A DNA stretch of 64,000 bases from positions 62,001 to 126,000 of the forward strand of contig NZ_PXZM01000011.1 of the NCBI RefSeq assembly GCF_003013395.1, given 5' to 3'. The DNA is from Brevibacillus fortis (lineage in GTDB: Bacteria; Bacillota; Bacilli; Brevibacillales; Brevibacillaceae). Position 1 is the first letter of the stretch; each line of letters starts with the position of its first letter. Under the pieces are notes generated by a model, which worked only from the letters and a program-made list of their open reading frames with translations, was not told the DNA's origin and searched no databases. Positions 33,825 to 41,555 of this stretch are shown piece after piece. Both the position numbers and the translations under genes were made by a program.

Positions 33825-34117
33825 ACAATAACGCGAAGAACGGGAACAGTAAGTGGTCTGATCTGTTTAGAGAGCTGCGGGATGGTGCAACGCAGTCAGA
33901 GAAGCCAGTGAAGCTCGCCCGGGAGCGGCAGAACTGAACAAGATGTAGCGCTGCATCGAGCAGTAAGTTCTGACGGTTAACCTCCGTGATCGGGTTGTGC
34001 TGATCGACTAGGATCAGTACATGAGGTGGACTTCTGGCGAGCAGCTGGGGTCAACGAGAGTGGTACCGCGATAGACAAGGTCTGTCGTCTCTTCGATAGA
34101 GGCGGCAGGCCTTTTTG
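33825..34117 (+). promoter_or_regulatory. T-box leader 1 of leuA, leucine-specific (CTC specifier)
   Basis: The first of two T-boxes in series. AGTA and AGAGAG elements belong to Stem I; the specifier loop reads GAA-G-CTC-G with CTC (Leu) at 33914-33916. The T-box core TGGTACCGCG is at 34061-34070, and a terminator with a T-run ends near 34116. Transcription must pass this unit and the next one to reach leuA. Confidence 0.92.
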
Positions 34118-34138
34118 ATTTTTGAAAAACGACATACA

Positions 34139-34399
34139 ATAAACGCGAAGAACGGGAGCTAGTAAAGCGAATTTCTTGTCCAGAGAGCTGCGGGTAGGTG
34201 CGACGCAGTCAGGAAATGCTCGAATCTCACCCGGGAGCGGCAAGGTTGAAAACGTACAGAGTAGACCTTGACGGATCGTCCCACGTCATCGGGACAGCGA
34301 GGTGGATTCTCTTTTGAAAAAGAGAGGATCAACGAGAGTGGTACCGCGGCAGCCAGAAGCCTGTCGTCTCTTGTATATGGAGACGGCGGGCTTTTTTTC
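34139..34399 (+). promoter_or_regulatory. T-box leader 2 of leuA, leucine-specific (CTC specifier)
   Basis: A second full T-box begins about 20 bp after the first terminator. It repeats the CGCGAAGAACGGGA start, AGAGAGCTGCGGG and CCCGGGAGCGGCA segments of unit 1. The specifier is GAA-T-CTC-A with CTC at 34226-34228; TGGTACCGCG is at 34339-34348, and a terminator with seven Ts ends at about 34399. The similarity indicates tandem duplication. Confidence 0.92.
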
Positions 34400-34434
34400 A
34401 TGAACAGATGATAAAAAATGAGGAGGCAATACCC

Positions 34435-35979
34435 ATGACGAAAAGAATCCATATTTTTGATACGACGCTGCGTGACGGAGAGCAAGCGCCAGGAGCGTCT
34501 CTTTCGCCTGAGCAAAAAATCGTCATTGCGAAGCATTTGGCAGACCTCGGTGTGGATGTCATTGAACCGGGCTTCCCGATCTCCAGCCCTGGTGACTTCA
34601 TGGCGGTGCAACGTATTTCGCAAGAGGTGCACGGCGTAGAGATCTGTGGCTTTGCTCGTGCGGTGAAAGAGGACATCGATGCTGCCGTTCGAGCTACACA
34701 AGCAGCAGAGCGGCGCAGACTCCACATGTTCCTGTCATCCTCCAGCATTCATCTGGACTTCCAACTGCGCAAGTCGAGAGAGCAGGTGATTAAGATCGCT
34801 CGCGAGATGATTGCGTACGGCAAACAGTTTGTAGACCGGATCGAATTTTCGCCGATGGATGCCACACGTACGGGAGATGAGTTCCTGTTTGAGATGATCG
34901 AGGCAGCGATCGAAGAAGGAGCGACCATTATCAACATCCCCGATACGGTAGGGTACGCACTTCCTGAAGAGTACGGGGCAATGTTTACTCGTGTCATGAA
35001 AAACGTCCGTGGCAGCGACAAGGTAGAGTTCAGTGCACACTGCCACAATGACCTGGGACTCGCGGTTGCAAACAGTTTGGCTGCGATTCGTGCTGGGGTT
35101 ACCCAAGTCGAGGTAACAGTCAACGGGGTCGGCGAGCGAGCAGGGAACTGCTCCTTGGAAGAGCTGGTGATGGCAATTGAGACGCGCAAAGAAGCACTAG
35201 ATGCCGAGACTGGCATCAGACCAGAGCACATTTACACCACTTCACAAAAGGTGAGCCGTGCCATGAGCTTCCCAATTGCGTTCAACAAACCAATCGTCGG
35301 TCGCAATGCTTTTCAGCACGAAGCGGGAATTCATCAGGACGGTCTTTTAAAAGAGCGCAGCACATACGAAATCATGGACCCGGAGAGCTTGGGCGTGCCT
35401 CGCAACATGATCATTCTCGGAAAGCACTCCGGTCGTCATGCCATCAAGCACCGCGTAAATGAATTCGGGGTACAGCTGACCGATGAGCAGATGGAGACAC
35501 TGTACGTCCAATTTAAAGAGATGGCTGACAAGCAAAAAGTTGTCCAGGATCATCAGTTGCTTGAGCTGGTAGGACATACCGTGAACGCTGTACTGGAGCC
35601 GTTCACACTGGTAAATGCGCAAGTGCTCACCGGCACCTCCGGAAGTCGTATGGCTTCCTGCACCATTACGAACAATGTGACAGGAGAAGAACAAGCATAC
35701 TCTGGCACCGGAGAAGGACCTGTCGAGGCATTGGTGGCAGGCATCAAGCAGGCACTGCCGTTCGACGTGGAGTTTACGGACATGGAGCTGTATTCATTGT
35801 CATCGGGAGAACATGCGACAGGCGAAGCGATCGTGACGGTCAGCGCTAACGGAAGTCATTTTAAAGGAGTTGCCGAGCATCGAGATGTACTGATGGCGGT
35901 CGCGCAGGCGTTTATGGCGGCGAGCAATCAGGCGGTGCGTGATCATCAGGCCAAGGCTGTAACAGCCGGGGCTAACTAG
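34435..35979 (+). CDS. leuA: 2-isopropylmalate synthase
   Basis: Condenses 2-oxoisovalerate with acetyl-CoA in the first step of leucine synthesis. The start is ATG 34435 behind GAGGAGG (514 residues). The TIM-barrel domain begins with FDTTLRDGEQAPG (8-20), contains the metal-binding HCHNDLG and the GNCSLEE segment, and is followed by the regulatory LeuA dimer domain (about 390-500) for leucine feedback. Tandem leucine T-boxes control it. No leuBCD genes follow directly; a terminator comes after leuA. Confidence 0.96.
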   Translation: MTKRIHIFDTTLRDGEQAPGASLSPEQKIVIAKHLADLGVDVIEPGFPISSPGDFMAVQRISQEVHGVEICGFARAVKEDIDAAVRATQAAERRRLHMFLSSSSIHLDFQLRKSREQVIKIAREMIAYGKQFVDRIEFSPMDATRTGDEFLFEMIEAAIEEGATIINIPDTVGYALPEEYGAMFTRVMKNVRGSDKVEFSAHCHNDLGLAVANSLAAIRAGVTQVEVTVNGVGERAGNCSLEELVMAIETRKEALDAETGIRPEHIYTTSQKVSRAMSFPIAFNKPIVGRNAFQHEAGIHQDGLLKERSTYEIMDPESLGVPRNMIILGKHSGRHAIKHRVNEFGVQLTDEQMETLYVQFKEMADKQKVVQDHQLLELVGHTVNAVLEPFTLVNAQVLTGTSGSRMASCTITNNVTGEEQAYSGTGEGPVEALVAGIKQALPFDVEFTDMELYSLSSGEHATGEAIVTVSANGSHFKGVAEHRDVLMAVAQAFMAASNQAVRDHQAKAVTAGAN

Positions 35980-35987
35980 GTCTCACG

Positions 35988-36026
35988 AAAAAGTCAGCCT
36001 GTAAATGTGAGCAGGCTGACTTTTCT
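35988..36026 (+). terminator. Terminator of leuA
   Basis: AAAAGTCAGCCTG and CAGGCTGACTTTT form a long perfect stem. Confidence 0.85.
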
Positions 36027-36043
36027 ATCAGAATCTGTAGTGG

Positions 36044-36137
36044 AGAGAAGAATATTTCCAGTCTAGGCTCCAGGCTCCGTCCTGCTGAGGGCTGGGACTG
36101 TCCGCTCCGAAGGGATTCGCGGGGAAACGCAAAAGTG
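36044..36137 (+). repeat. Left flanking repeat of the toxin island
   Basis: Starts with AGAGAAGAATATTTCCAG and ends with CGCGGGGAAACGCAAAAGTG. The first block recurs as a perfect 18-bp inverted copy at 38690-38707, and the last block recurs in direct orientation at 38586-38605 with one mismatch. It therefore marks the left edge of a 2.66-kb segment that carries the toxin gene. Confidence 0.7.
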
Positions 36138-36236
36138 ATAGACGGAGCATTGCTTTATTTGCCTACTATCGGTATTTTTAGTTCCTTTCCGGTTGTTTAT
36201 CCTGAGTCCTATCCCTATTAGAACGGAAGTTAAACC

Positions 36237-36377
36237 ATGGAACCTGTAGTTGCCTACACTACAGAATCAAATGGTATCCAGATTGAAAAAATAAATGAGC
36301 ATTGTTGTACTAATTCATGTAACTTAGGCAATCCAGGTGGAGGCGGCCCCGCACAAACACGAAGAATTTGCAAGTAG
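36237..36377 (+). CDS. Tiny Cys-rich peptide ORF, 46 residues
   Basis: ATG 36237 lies 7 bp after GGAAG. The product has a leader-like, acidic N-terminal half (residues 1-22) and a core with a CC-x3-C cluster (C23, C24, C28), a GNPGGGG run and a final cysteine C45. This resembles short disulfide-rich peptides or ribosomal peptide precursors in layout, but I recognise no family and see no modification enzymes nearby. It is followed by a terminator at 36482. The case for expression rests on the site and the Cys pattern only. Confidence 0.35.
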   Translation: MEPVVAYTTESNGIQIEKINEHCCTNSCNLGNPGGGGPAQTRRICK

Positions 36378-36481
36378 CTGACGGTATTCGAAACTAGGGA
36401 CTTAGGTCAAGAGCTTTGAACTATGAATAATACATTTTAATGATGTCTGACGACACAATCATGATTCTATAAATAAACTCA

Positions 36482-36512
36482 CAAACCCTTGATAATAAAG
36501 GGTTTTTATTTA
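36482..36512 (+). terminator. Terminator in the toxin island
   Basis: AAACCCTT-GATAAT-AAAGGGTTTTTATTTATT, about 105 bp after the Cys-rich ORF. Confidence 0.72.
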
Positions 36513-36800
36513 TTAGAGATCAAGTTTTTGTCGTTCTAAATTATACCATAACAGCGAAAACGCCTCCGCTGGACAGCGATATAAGTCAACTTTTGATATT
36601 CATCATTTTACTGTCTAAGAAGATAGCAATTCTTCAGTCTGTACTAACGTTTCTTAAACAAGAGGGGATGACGGAAAAATGGTATTTTTAATCAATATTG
36701 GATTTTATTTACAATATCTGCATAATAAAAAGTATCAAAAAGATTGGAGGGGATAGATGGACTGGCAGACGAGGATAAGTTGAGCATATTTTGAAAATTT
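36513..36800. other. Gene-free AT-rich DNA in the toxin island
   Basis: Nothing coding is supported here. One site-like GGAGGGG at about 36746 precedes an 8-codon frame only. The high AT content compared with neighbouring core genes fits acquired DNA or long promoter regions. Confidence 0.4.
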
Positions 36801-36890
36801 ATGGGGGGTTGTGCAGACATAAGAAAAAACAGAGTAACTGTTTTATCTACTGCGATAGTTTTATTTTATTCTCGGGTTCTGTGTATGTAG
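36801..36890 (+). pseudogene. Signal-peptide-like fragment, possible decayed toxin paralogue
   Basis: ATG 36801 opens a 29-codon frame reading IRKNRVTVLSTAIVLFYS after a short start, which looks like the basic and hydrophobic parts of a Sec signal peptide. It then stops. A one-base shift near 36870 would continue as LFSGSVYVGWI before another stop. It could be the beginning of a lost secreted-protein gene; evidence is thin. Confidence 0.25.
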
Positions 36891-36985
36891 GGTGGATTTA
36901 GCCATGTTTGACTTTTCAAGCTCGAAGTAAAAAACTTAACACTCAGAAGAAAATCAAAACTTGCGGGTAACCGTCGAGGGAATGA

Positions 36986-37024
36986 TGTGGATATCTAAAT
37001 TGCTATCATACGATCATATCCACA
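36986..37024. promoter_or_regulatory. Inverted repeat upstream of the toxin gene
   Basis: TGTGGATAT and ATATCCACA are perfect 9-bp arms separated by 21 bp, about 145 bp before the toxin start. It may be an operator or an mRNA hairpin. Confidence 0.4.
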
Positions 37025-37167
37025 GAATGGGATAGGCGTTCCAAACTCTATTCCCGATGCCGGCTTATCTAGAGATCACCTGATATCAAGAGATTCGATG
37101 ATTAAAATCTTGAAATTGAGTAAGTTTTTGGGAGTAATCATTTCTGTGTAATGGGAGGTTATATGAT

Positions 37168-38388
37168 ATGACGAATATCATCCGTGAAAACGACATCAAG
37201 AAGAAGCGTTTGATGAGGATGCTTTCAGCAGTGATGACATTGCTAGTTTGTATGAGCGTGTTATGGAATGGAACTGCTGCCAACGCCACCACGCAGCCGA
37301 CGGTGCCGGACAGCATGCAGCCGATGGAGTTGGGGCCTTTAATGATTCAAACTAGTTATAATCTTTATCTCGACATATGGAGAGGTGAAGTAGGAGATGG
37401 AAATAAACTAACTTTATGGCAGAATAGCGGCGGAGACAATCAGAAATGGAAATTAGCTGTAGCTTCGGATGGGACGTTTCAGATTAAGTCCGTCTTGAAT
37501 CCAGCTTATTGTGTTGACTACGTTTGGTGGTATGATGCTTCGCAAGCTAAGAATAGAAAAGTCACAGCTATTAAGTTTTGTTCGGGCACTGCTAACTCGC
37601 AGAAGTTCTTCATCCAACCTACCGGTAATTCTGTCCCAGGTGAATGGGACAAATTTGTTATTCGCAGTGTCGAAGCAGACACGGACTGCTTGGATGTCAA
37701 AGGTGGGAATTTTTCTAACGGGGAATGGGCGTTGATATATGGTTGCCACAATCCTGTTACAGAAAACCAAAGATGGTTACTTGTTCCTACGGGAGGTCTG
37801 GGAGACATATCGTCTACCTTAAGGAGACTTGCCGATTTCCGCGCATTGAAAATGTATGACGATTCGTCACCGCGAGTCCCTTCAATAACCTATACAAGCT
37901 CTACTACACCCCAGACCATACTTTCTCCATTCAAGCCTGTATCTGACATGACTTGGAATGGCACTACCTCGACAACCGATTATACGATTAACTGGTCGAC
38001 TGCGTTGACAAGTCAATCCACTTTTGGAGTTTCGCAATCGACTAAAATTACGCTAGGGACAGGCAAGGATTCCCCGGTCAACTTCCAAATTGAACAGACA
38101 GTAGGGACGAACTGGTCATGGATGTCCTCGACTCAGACATCAACTGGTGGTAGTTATAAAATGACTATCAAACCAAGCACCGGCGGTTGGATGATCCGCA
38201 GTCAGCTTGTTAATCAAATTACCGGAAAGTTTACCATCAGTAACGACTTGGGAACTACCTGGACTACTGAAGAGATGACTTCTACGATTCCTCTCACCGA
38301 TGGTGCGAACAACCAATCGAGTGTTCTGGTAGCGTGCACCACCGACAGCACTGATTCCAAATGCCAAAATAACAGGCCACCATTATAA
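37168..38388 (+). CDS. Secreted ricin-B lectin / aerolysin-like protein, putative pore-forming toxin
   Basis: 406 residues. The start ATG 37168 follows GGGAGG; an earlier ATG closes after two codons. A basic, hydrophobic Sec signal (1-40, cleavage after ANA) leads to a beta-trefoil lectin domain (about 55-207) with QxW motifs NQKW (91-94) and NQRW (200-203) and a weak middle copy near 143. The rest (about 215-395) is rich in Thr and Ser with alternating strands, including TWNGTTSTTDYTINW and TKITLGTG, like ETX/MTX2 or Toxin_10 pore-forming domains. The C-terminal domain is shorter than in Bin or Cry35 toxins. The host target is unknown. Confidence 0.75.
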   Translation: MTNIIRENDIKKKRLMRMLSAVMTLLVCMSVLWNGTAANATTQPTVPDSMQPMELGPLMIQTSYNLYLDIWRGEVGDGNKLTLWQNSGGDNQKWKLAVASDGTFQIKSVLNPAYCVDYVWWYDASQAKNRKVTAIKFCSGTANSQKFFIQPTGNSVPGEWDKFVIRSVEADTDCLDVKGGNFSNGEWALIYGCHNPVTENQRWLLVPTGGLGDISSTLRRLADFRALKMYDDSSPRVPSITYTSSTTPQTILSPFKPVSDMTWNGTTSTTDYTINWSTALTSQSTFGVSQSTKITLGTGKDSPVNFQIEQTVGTNWSWMSSTQTSTGGSYKMTIKPSTGGWMIRSQLVNQITGKFTISNDLGTTWTTEEMTSTIPLTDGANNQSSVLVACTTDSTDSKCQNNRPPL

Positions 38389-38398
38389 TATATCAACC

Positions 38399-38441
38399 GA
38401 AAGCAGGAGTTTATGAGTTCAAAGGAACTCCTGCTTTCATT
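38399..38441 (+). terminator. Terminator of the toxin gene
   Basis: GAAAGCAGGAGTT and AACTCCTGCTTTC form a perfect 13-bp stem just after the stop codon. Confidence 0.82.
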
Positions 38442-38570
38442 TGTATAGACCAGCTTCACTGTCTTCAGAAATTTTAACAGAAGGCAGAATACGAGTTAAT
38501 GATTCATGAGCAATGGAGAGCTATGCTGAGAAAGCCTAAGAGACGGGGGATTCGCTAATCAAAACGATGG

Positions 38571-38707
38571 AAGAGAGGGACTATCCGCGAGGAAACGCAA
38601 AAGTGGCAGCCGCTACGTAGTGAGGGCACGTTGCGTTTCTTTTGCCCGCTCATCCTTCTGCGAATGGTAGGACTCCACAAGTCGCTACGTCTGGAAATAT
38701 TCTTCTC
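38571..38707 (-). repeat. Right flanking repeat of the toxin island
   Basis: Contains CGCGAGGAAACGCAAAAGTG (direct copy of the left repeat's end) and, facing it, GTTGCGTTTCTTTTGCCCGC, and ends with CTGGAAATATTCTTCTCT, the exact reverse complement of the left repeat's outer 18 bp. It is itself an imperfect palindrome. Confidence 0.7.
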
Positions 38708-38778
38708 TGGCGTAACAGATGAGATTCTTCAATCTTTTAGGGCATTTAAAGATCGGGATTACACGGAAGGTTCGCAGA

Positions 38779-38976
38779 GGAAACAGGAGAAAACAGCGAA
38801 GATCTTAGGGACACCGACCGAGACGGATTGCAAAAAGCGAAACACGCTCTTAAGCGTCCACCTCTGAAAAACTTCTCGAATGGACTACTTTGGACGCGGT
38901 TTCGCTTTTTGTATGGAGTCGGGCAGTCAATCCCACAGTGGGTGGCCCTAGAAGCTGAGCGTTTTCTCCTGTTTCC
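38779..38976. repeat. 198-bp imperfect palindromic element
   Basis: Outer arms GGAAACAGGAGAAAAC and GTTTTCTCCTGTTTCC are perfect over 16 bp; inner arms GCAAAAAGCGAAAC with GTTTCGCTTTTTG and GCGTCC with GGACGC continue the pairing. The whole would fold into one long cruciform or RNA hairpin with a loop near 38860-38891. No credible gene lies in it. It resembles the flanking repeats of the toxin island in style. Confidence 0.7.
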
Positions 38977-39016
38977 TCCCCACTACTACAGCAACGCATA
39001 CGTATGTCTATTTAAA

Positions 39017-39787
39017 TCAAGCTGTAAAAATCAACTCATATACCATCTTCACAATCAAGGTAATGGATACGATCAAGAACAACGGACGAACATAACGTAC
39101 TCCCGTTTTGATGGCCATTTTGGCACCAAGGTTAGCGCCCAACAGCATCGCGATCCCCATGATGAGACCCGTCATGAAGACGACCTTGCCCTCCATCGTG
39201 AAGACAAAAAGCGCAGAAATGTTACTAGCCAGATTCAAAATGCGGCCATTGCCGGCTGCTATCACAAAATCATAGCCAAACAAAAGCACCATCAGAAAAA
39301 CAAAGAACGAACCGGTTCCAGGCCCGAAAAATCCATCGTAAAATCCGATTAAAAAGGTAAAAGGAATCCCGATGCCGAGCGTAAATTTGGTCAGCCCTTT
39401 GTAGTTGGAATCTTGACCGAAACGTTTGTTGAAAAGGGTGTAAACAAAAATGAGTGCCATCATGATAACGACAAGGAACTTCAAAAACTCCTGGGGAACG
39501 AACAGAACTGTTTTCGCTCCGAAATAGGCGCCGATCAGGGAGACGGGAAATAAGATCAGCATGAGCTTCTTGTCAAATTTACCGTTCTTGATAAAGGTGT
39601 AGGAGCTGGTGGCAGATGAAATCGTACCAGCTAATTTATTGGTGCCAAGAGCAAGGTACGGTGGCATTCCTAGACCAAGCAGGGCGGGGAGGGAGATGAG
39701 TCCGCCTCCACCAACAGTACTGTCGATGAATGCTGCAATGAATCCAAAGACGGCGAGAAGTACGATCGTTGATAAGTCCATTTCCAC
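39017..39787 (-). CDS. TSUP family transporter (TauE/SafE-like)
   Basis: Membrane protein of 256 residues with about eight predicted helices. The N-terminal half carries FIAAFIDSTVGGGGLISLPALL, cut to the hallmark DSTVGGGGLISLP, and the second half begins with IGFYDGFFGPGTGSF; this two-fold repeat is diagnostic of the TauE/SafE/YfcA family, which exports sulfite, sulfoacetate or related anions. Start at GTG 39787 (AGGTGA upstream) or ATG 39781. It is divergent from sodA. The substrate is not known. Confidence 0.9.
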   Translation of the reverse strand: MEMDLSTIVLLAVFGFIAAFIDSTVGGGGLISLPALLGLGMPPYLALGTNKLAGTISSATSSYTFIKNGKFDKKLMLILFPVSLIGAYFGAKTVLFVPQEFLKFLVVIMMALIFVYTLFNKRFGQDSNYKGLTKFTLGIGIPFTFLIGFYDGFFGPGTGSFFVFLMVLLFGYDFVIAAGNGRILNLASNISALFVFTMEGKVVFMTGLIMGIAMLLGANLGAKMAIKTGVRYVRPLFLIVSITLIVKMVYELIFTA

Positions 39788-39905
39788 TAGTAATCACCTG
39801 ATTCTCTTCATTTGTAATAATCCAAGTCTAGCACGCTCCGTTTTGTTTGCAAGATGCTAATCTTTGAAATAATAAATAGATTAATATACTTTGCATACCG
39901 ATTTG

Positions 39906-39934
39906 TTGAAAAACTGTTTGCCTTGCAGTATAAT
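39906..39934 (+). promoter_or_regulatory. Sigma-A promoter of sodA
   Basis: TTGAAA and TATAAT with a 17-bp spacer, 45 bp before the sodA start codon: a near-consensus housekeeping promoter. Confidence 0.82.
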
Positions 39935-39978
39935 GAAGGCGTAAGCTTGACCTACATAATTTGAGGAGGAATGTTACA

Positions 39979-40587
39979 ATGGCACATCAACTTCCTGCAT
40001 TGCCTTATGCACACAACGCTTTGGAACCACATATCGACGCGCAAACCATGGAGATCCATCACGGACGCCACCATGCTACTTATGTTAACAACCTGAATGC
40101 AGCTCTGGAAGCACACGCTGACCTGCAAGGTAAAAGCATTGAAGAGCTCATCAGCAATCTGGATGCTCTGCCTGAGTCCATCCGCCCTGCTGTTCGCAAC
40201 AACGGTGGAGGACACGCTAACCATACACTGTTCTGGGAAATCATGAGCCCGAATGGCGGCGGCGCACCAACTGGTGAACTGGCTGACGCAATCAACGCGG
40301 CTTTCGGAAGCTTTGACAACTTCAAAGCAGAATTCGCAAAAGCAGCTACTACTCGTTTCGGTTCCGGATGGGCTTGGCTGACTGCAGAAGGCGGAAAAGT
40401 AGCAATCAGCTCTACTCCTAACCAAGACAGCCCAATCATGGAAGGTAAAAAACCTATCCTTGGTCTGGACGTTTGGGAGCATGCTTACTACCTGAACTAC
40501 CAAAACAAACGCCCTGACTACATCGGCGCGTTCTGGAACGTTGTAAACTGGGATGAAGTTAGCAAGCGTTTCGCAGCAGCGAAGTAA
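39979..40587 (+). CDS. sodA: Superoxide dismutase (Mn/Fe family)
   Basis: Converts superoxide to oxygen and hydrogen peroxide in the cytoplasm. I use ATG 39979 behind GAGGAGG (202 residues), which gives the standard [19 protein letters not shown] start. Metal ligands are H27 (EIHHGRHH), H82 (NHTLFW), D164 and H168 (DVWEHAYY). The GGGGAPTG and QDSPI segments favour the manganese form. It has its own strong promoter and terminator. Confidence 0.97.
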   Translation: MAHQLPALPYAHNALEPHIDAQTMEIHHGRHHATYVNNLNAALEAHADLQGKSIEELISNLDALPESIRPAVRNNGGGHANHTLFWEIMSPNGGGAPTGELADAINAAFGSFDNFKAEFAKAATTRFGSGWAWLTAEGGKVAISSTPNQDSPIMEGKKPILGLDVWEHAYYLNYQNKRPDYIGAFWNVVNWDEVSKRFAAAK

Positions 40588-40609
40588 TTGCAGCCCTCCT
40601 TTTAAAAAA

Positions 40610-40646
40610 GGCTTGTCGTTCTTTATGAGCGGCAAGTCTTTTTTTG
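40610..40646 (+). terminator. Terminator of sodA
   Basis: GGCTTGTCG pairs with CGGCAAGTC, followed by seven Ts. Confidence 0.82.
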
Positions 40647-40681
40647 TTAAGATGAAAGAAAAGCATTGCTTTCGTGTACGC

Positions 40682-40725
40682 TTGTAAGAGCGGGGAATAT
40701 GAGGTATAATACTTACTAAAAGTAA
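40682..40725 (+). promoter_or_regulatory. Promoter and YodB/CatR-like operator of the dioxygenase gene
   Basis: TTGTAA (40682-40687), a 17-bp spacer and TATAAT (40705-40710) form a promoter. Immediately downstream, TTACTAAAAGTAA (40713-40725) is a perfect palindrome of the type bound by MarR/DUF24 regulators such as YodB and CatR. Its position over the transcription start implies repression. Confidence 0.55.
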
Positions 40726-40760
40726 CTAAGTTTAAAAAGTATAGAGGAGTGTGTACACTT

Positions 40761-41555
40761 ATGTTGCCATCCTTTTTCATTGCACATGGTGCCCCGTTGC
40801 TTGCGATAGAGAACAATGCCTATACAGAAGCTTTGAATCAATTGCCGAATCTGCTTCCGCGTAAGCCGCGTGCCATCGTTATGTTTTCGGCCCATTGGGA
40901 AGCTTTCGAGCAAATGGTAGGAACGATGGATGCTTTCCCCACGATTCATGATTTTGGCGGATTCCCGCAGGAGCTATACGAGATTGAGTACCCTGCCAAA
41001 GGAGAGCGTGAAATTGCGGAGGAAGCGTTCCGGCTGCTTCAGGAAGCAGGTGTACCAGTGGCTTTAAACACGACTCGAGGGCTAGACCATGGACACTGGG
41101 TTATCCTGCGCCATATGTATCCGGATGCAGATATTCCTGTTGTAGCGCTATCGGTTAATCCGAACCTGACCGTTACAGAGCAATATCAGATCGGTAAAGC
41201 ACTCAGTCCACTCCGTGAAAAAGACGTTCTGATTTTGGGCAGTGGCGGAACCGTCCATAATTTTTCCTATATGAACCTGAGCGAGTCCGACAGTGCTACT
41301 TTTGAGTGGGCGGTGCAATTCGAAGACTGGCTGCAAACGACATTGACTGATTGGAATGTAGAGGATCTCGCCAACTATCGCACACTTGCTCCCCATGCAG
41401 AGAAAGCTGTTCCAGCGTATGGAACCGAGCATTTTGTTCCACTCGTGTACGTCATGGGGGCTGCCGACGATGAACGTACAGCCAAGCGCCAGCATATGAG
41501 CATCCGCTATGGAAGTCTCAGTCACACCATTTGGCAGTTCGGTGATACGAAATAA
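40761..41555 (+). CDS. Class III extradiol ring-cleavage dioxygenase (DODA/LigB family)
   Basis: The 264-residue protein matches the LigB-like 4,5-DOPA-dioxygenase family of metal-dependent oxygenases. Conserved parts are FFIAHGAP (metal-site His), FSAHWE, GLDHGHWVILRHMYP and GSGGTVHNF, with histidines placed as metal ligands. I choose ATG 40761 because GAGGAG lies 11 bp upstream, whereas the GTG at 40749 would abut it. The stop overlaps the start of the ECF sigma gene (TAATG), indicating translational coupling. The palindrome at its promoter suggests induction by quinone or electrophile stress. Confidence 0.88.
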   Translation: MLPSFFIAHGAPLLAIENNAYTEALNQLPNLLPRKPRAIVMFSAHWEAFEQMVGTMDAFPTIHDFGGFPQELYEIEYPAKGEREIAEEAFRLLQEAGVPVALNTTRGLDHGHWVILRHMYPDADIPVVALSVNPNLTVTEQYQIGKALSPLREKDVLILGSGGTVHNFSYMNLSESDSATFEWAVQFEDWLQTTLTDWNVEDLANYRTLAPHAEKAVPAYGTEHFVPLVYVMGAADDERTAKRQHMSIRYGSLSHTIWQFGDTK

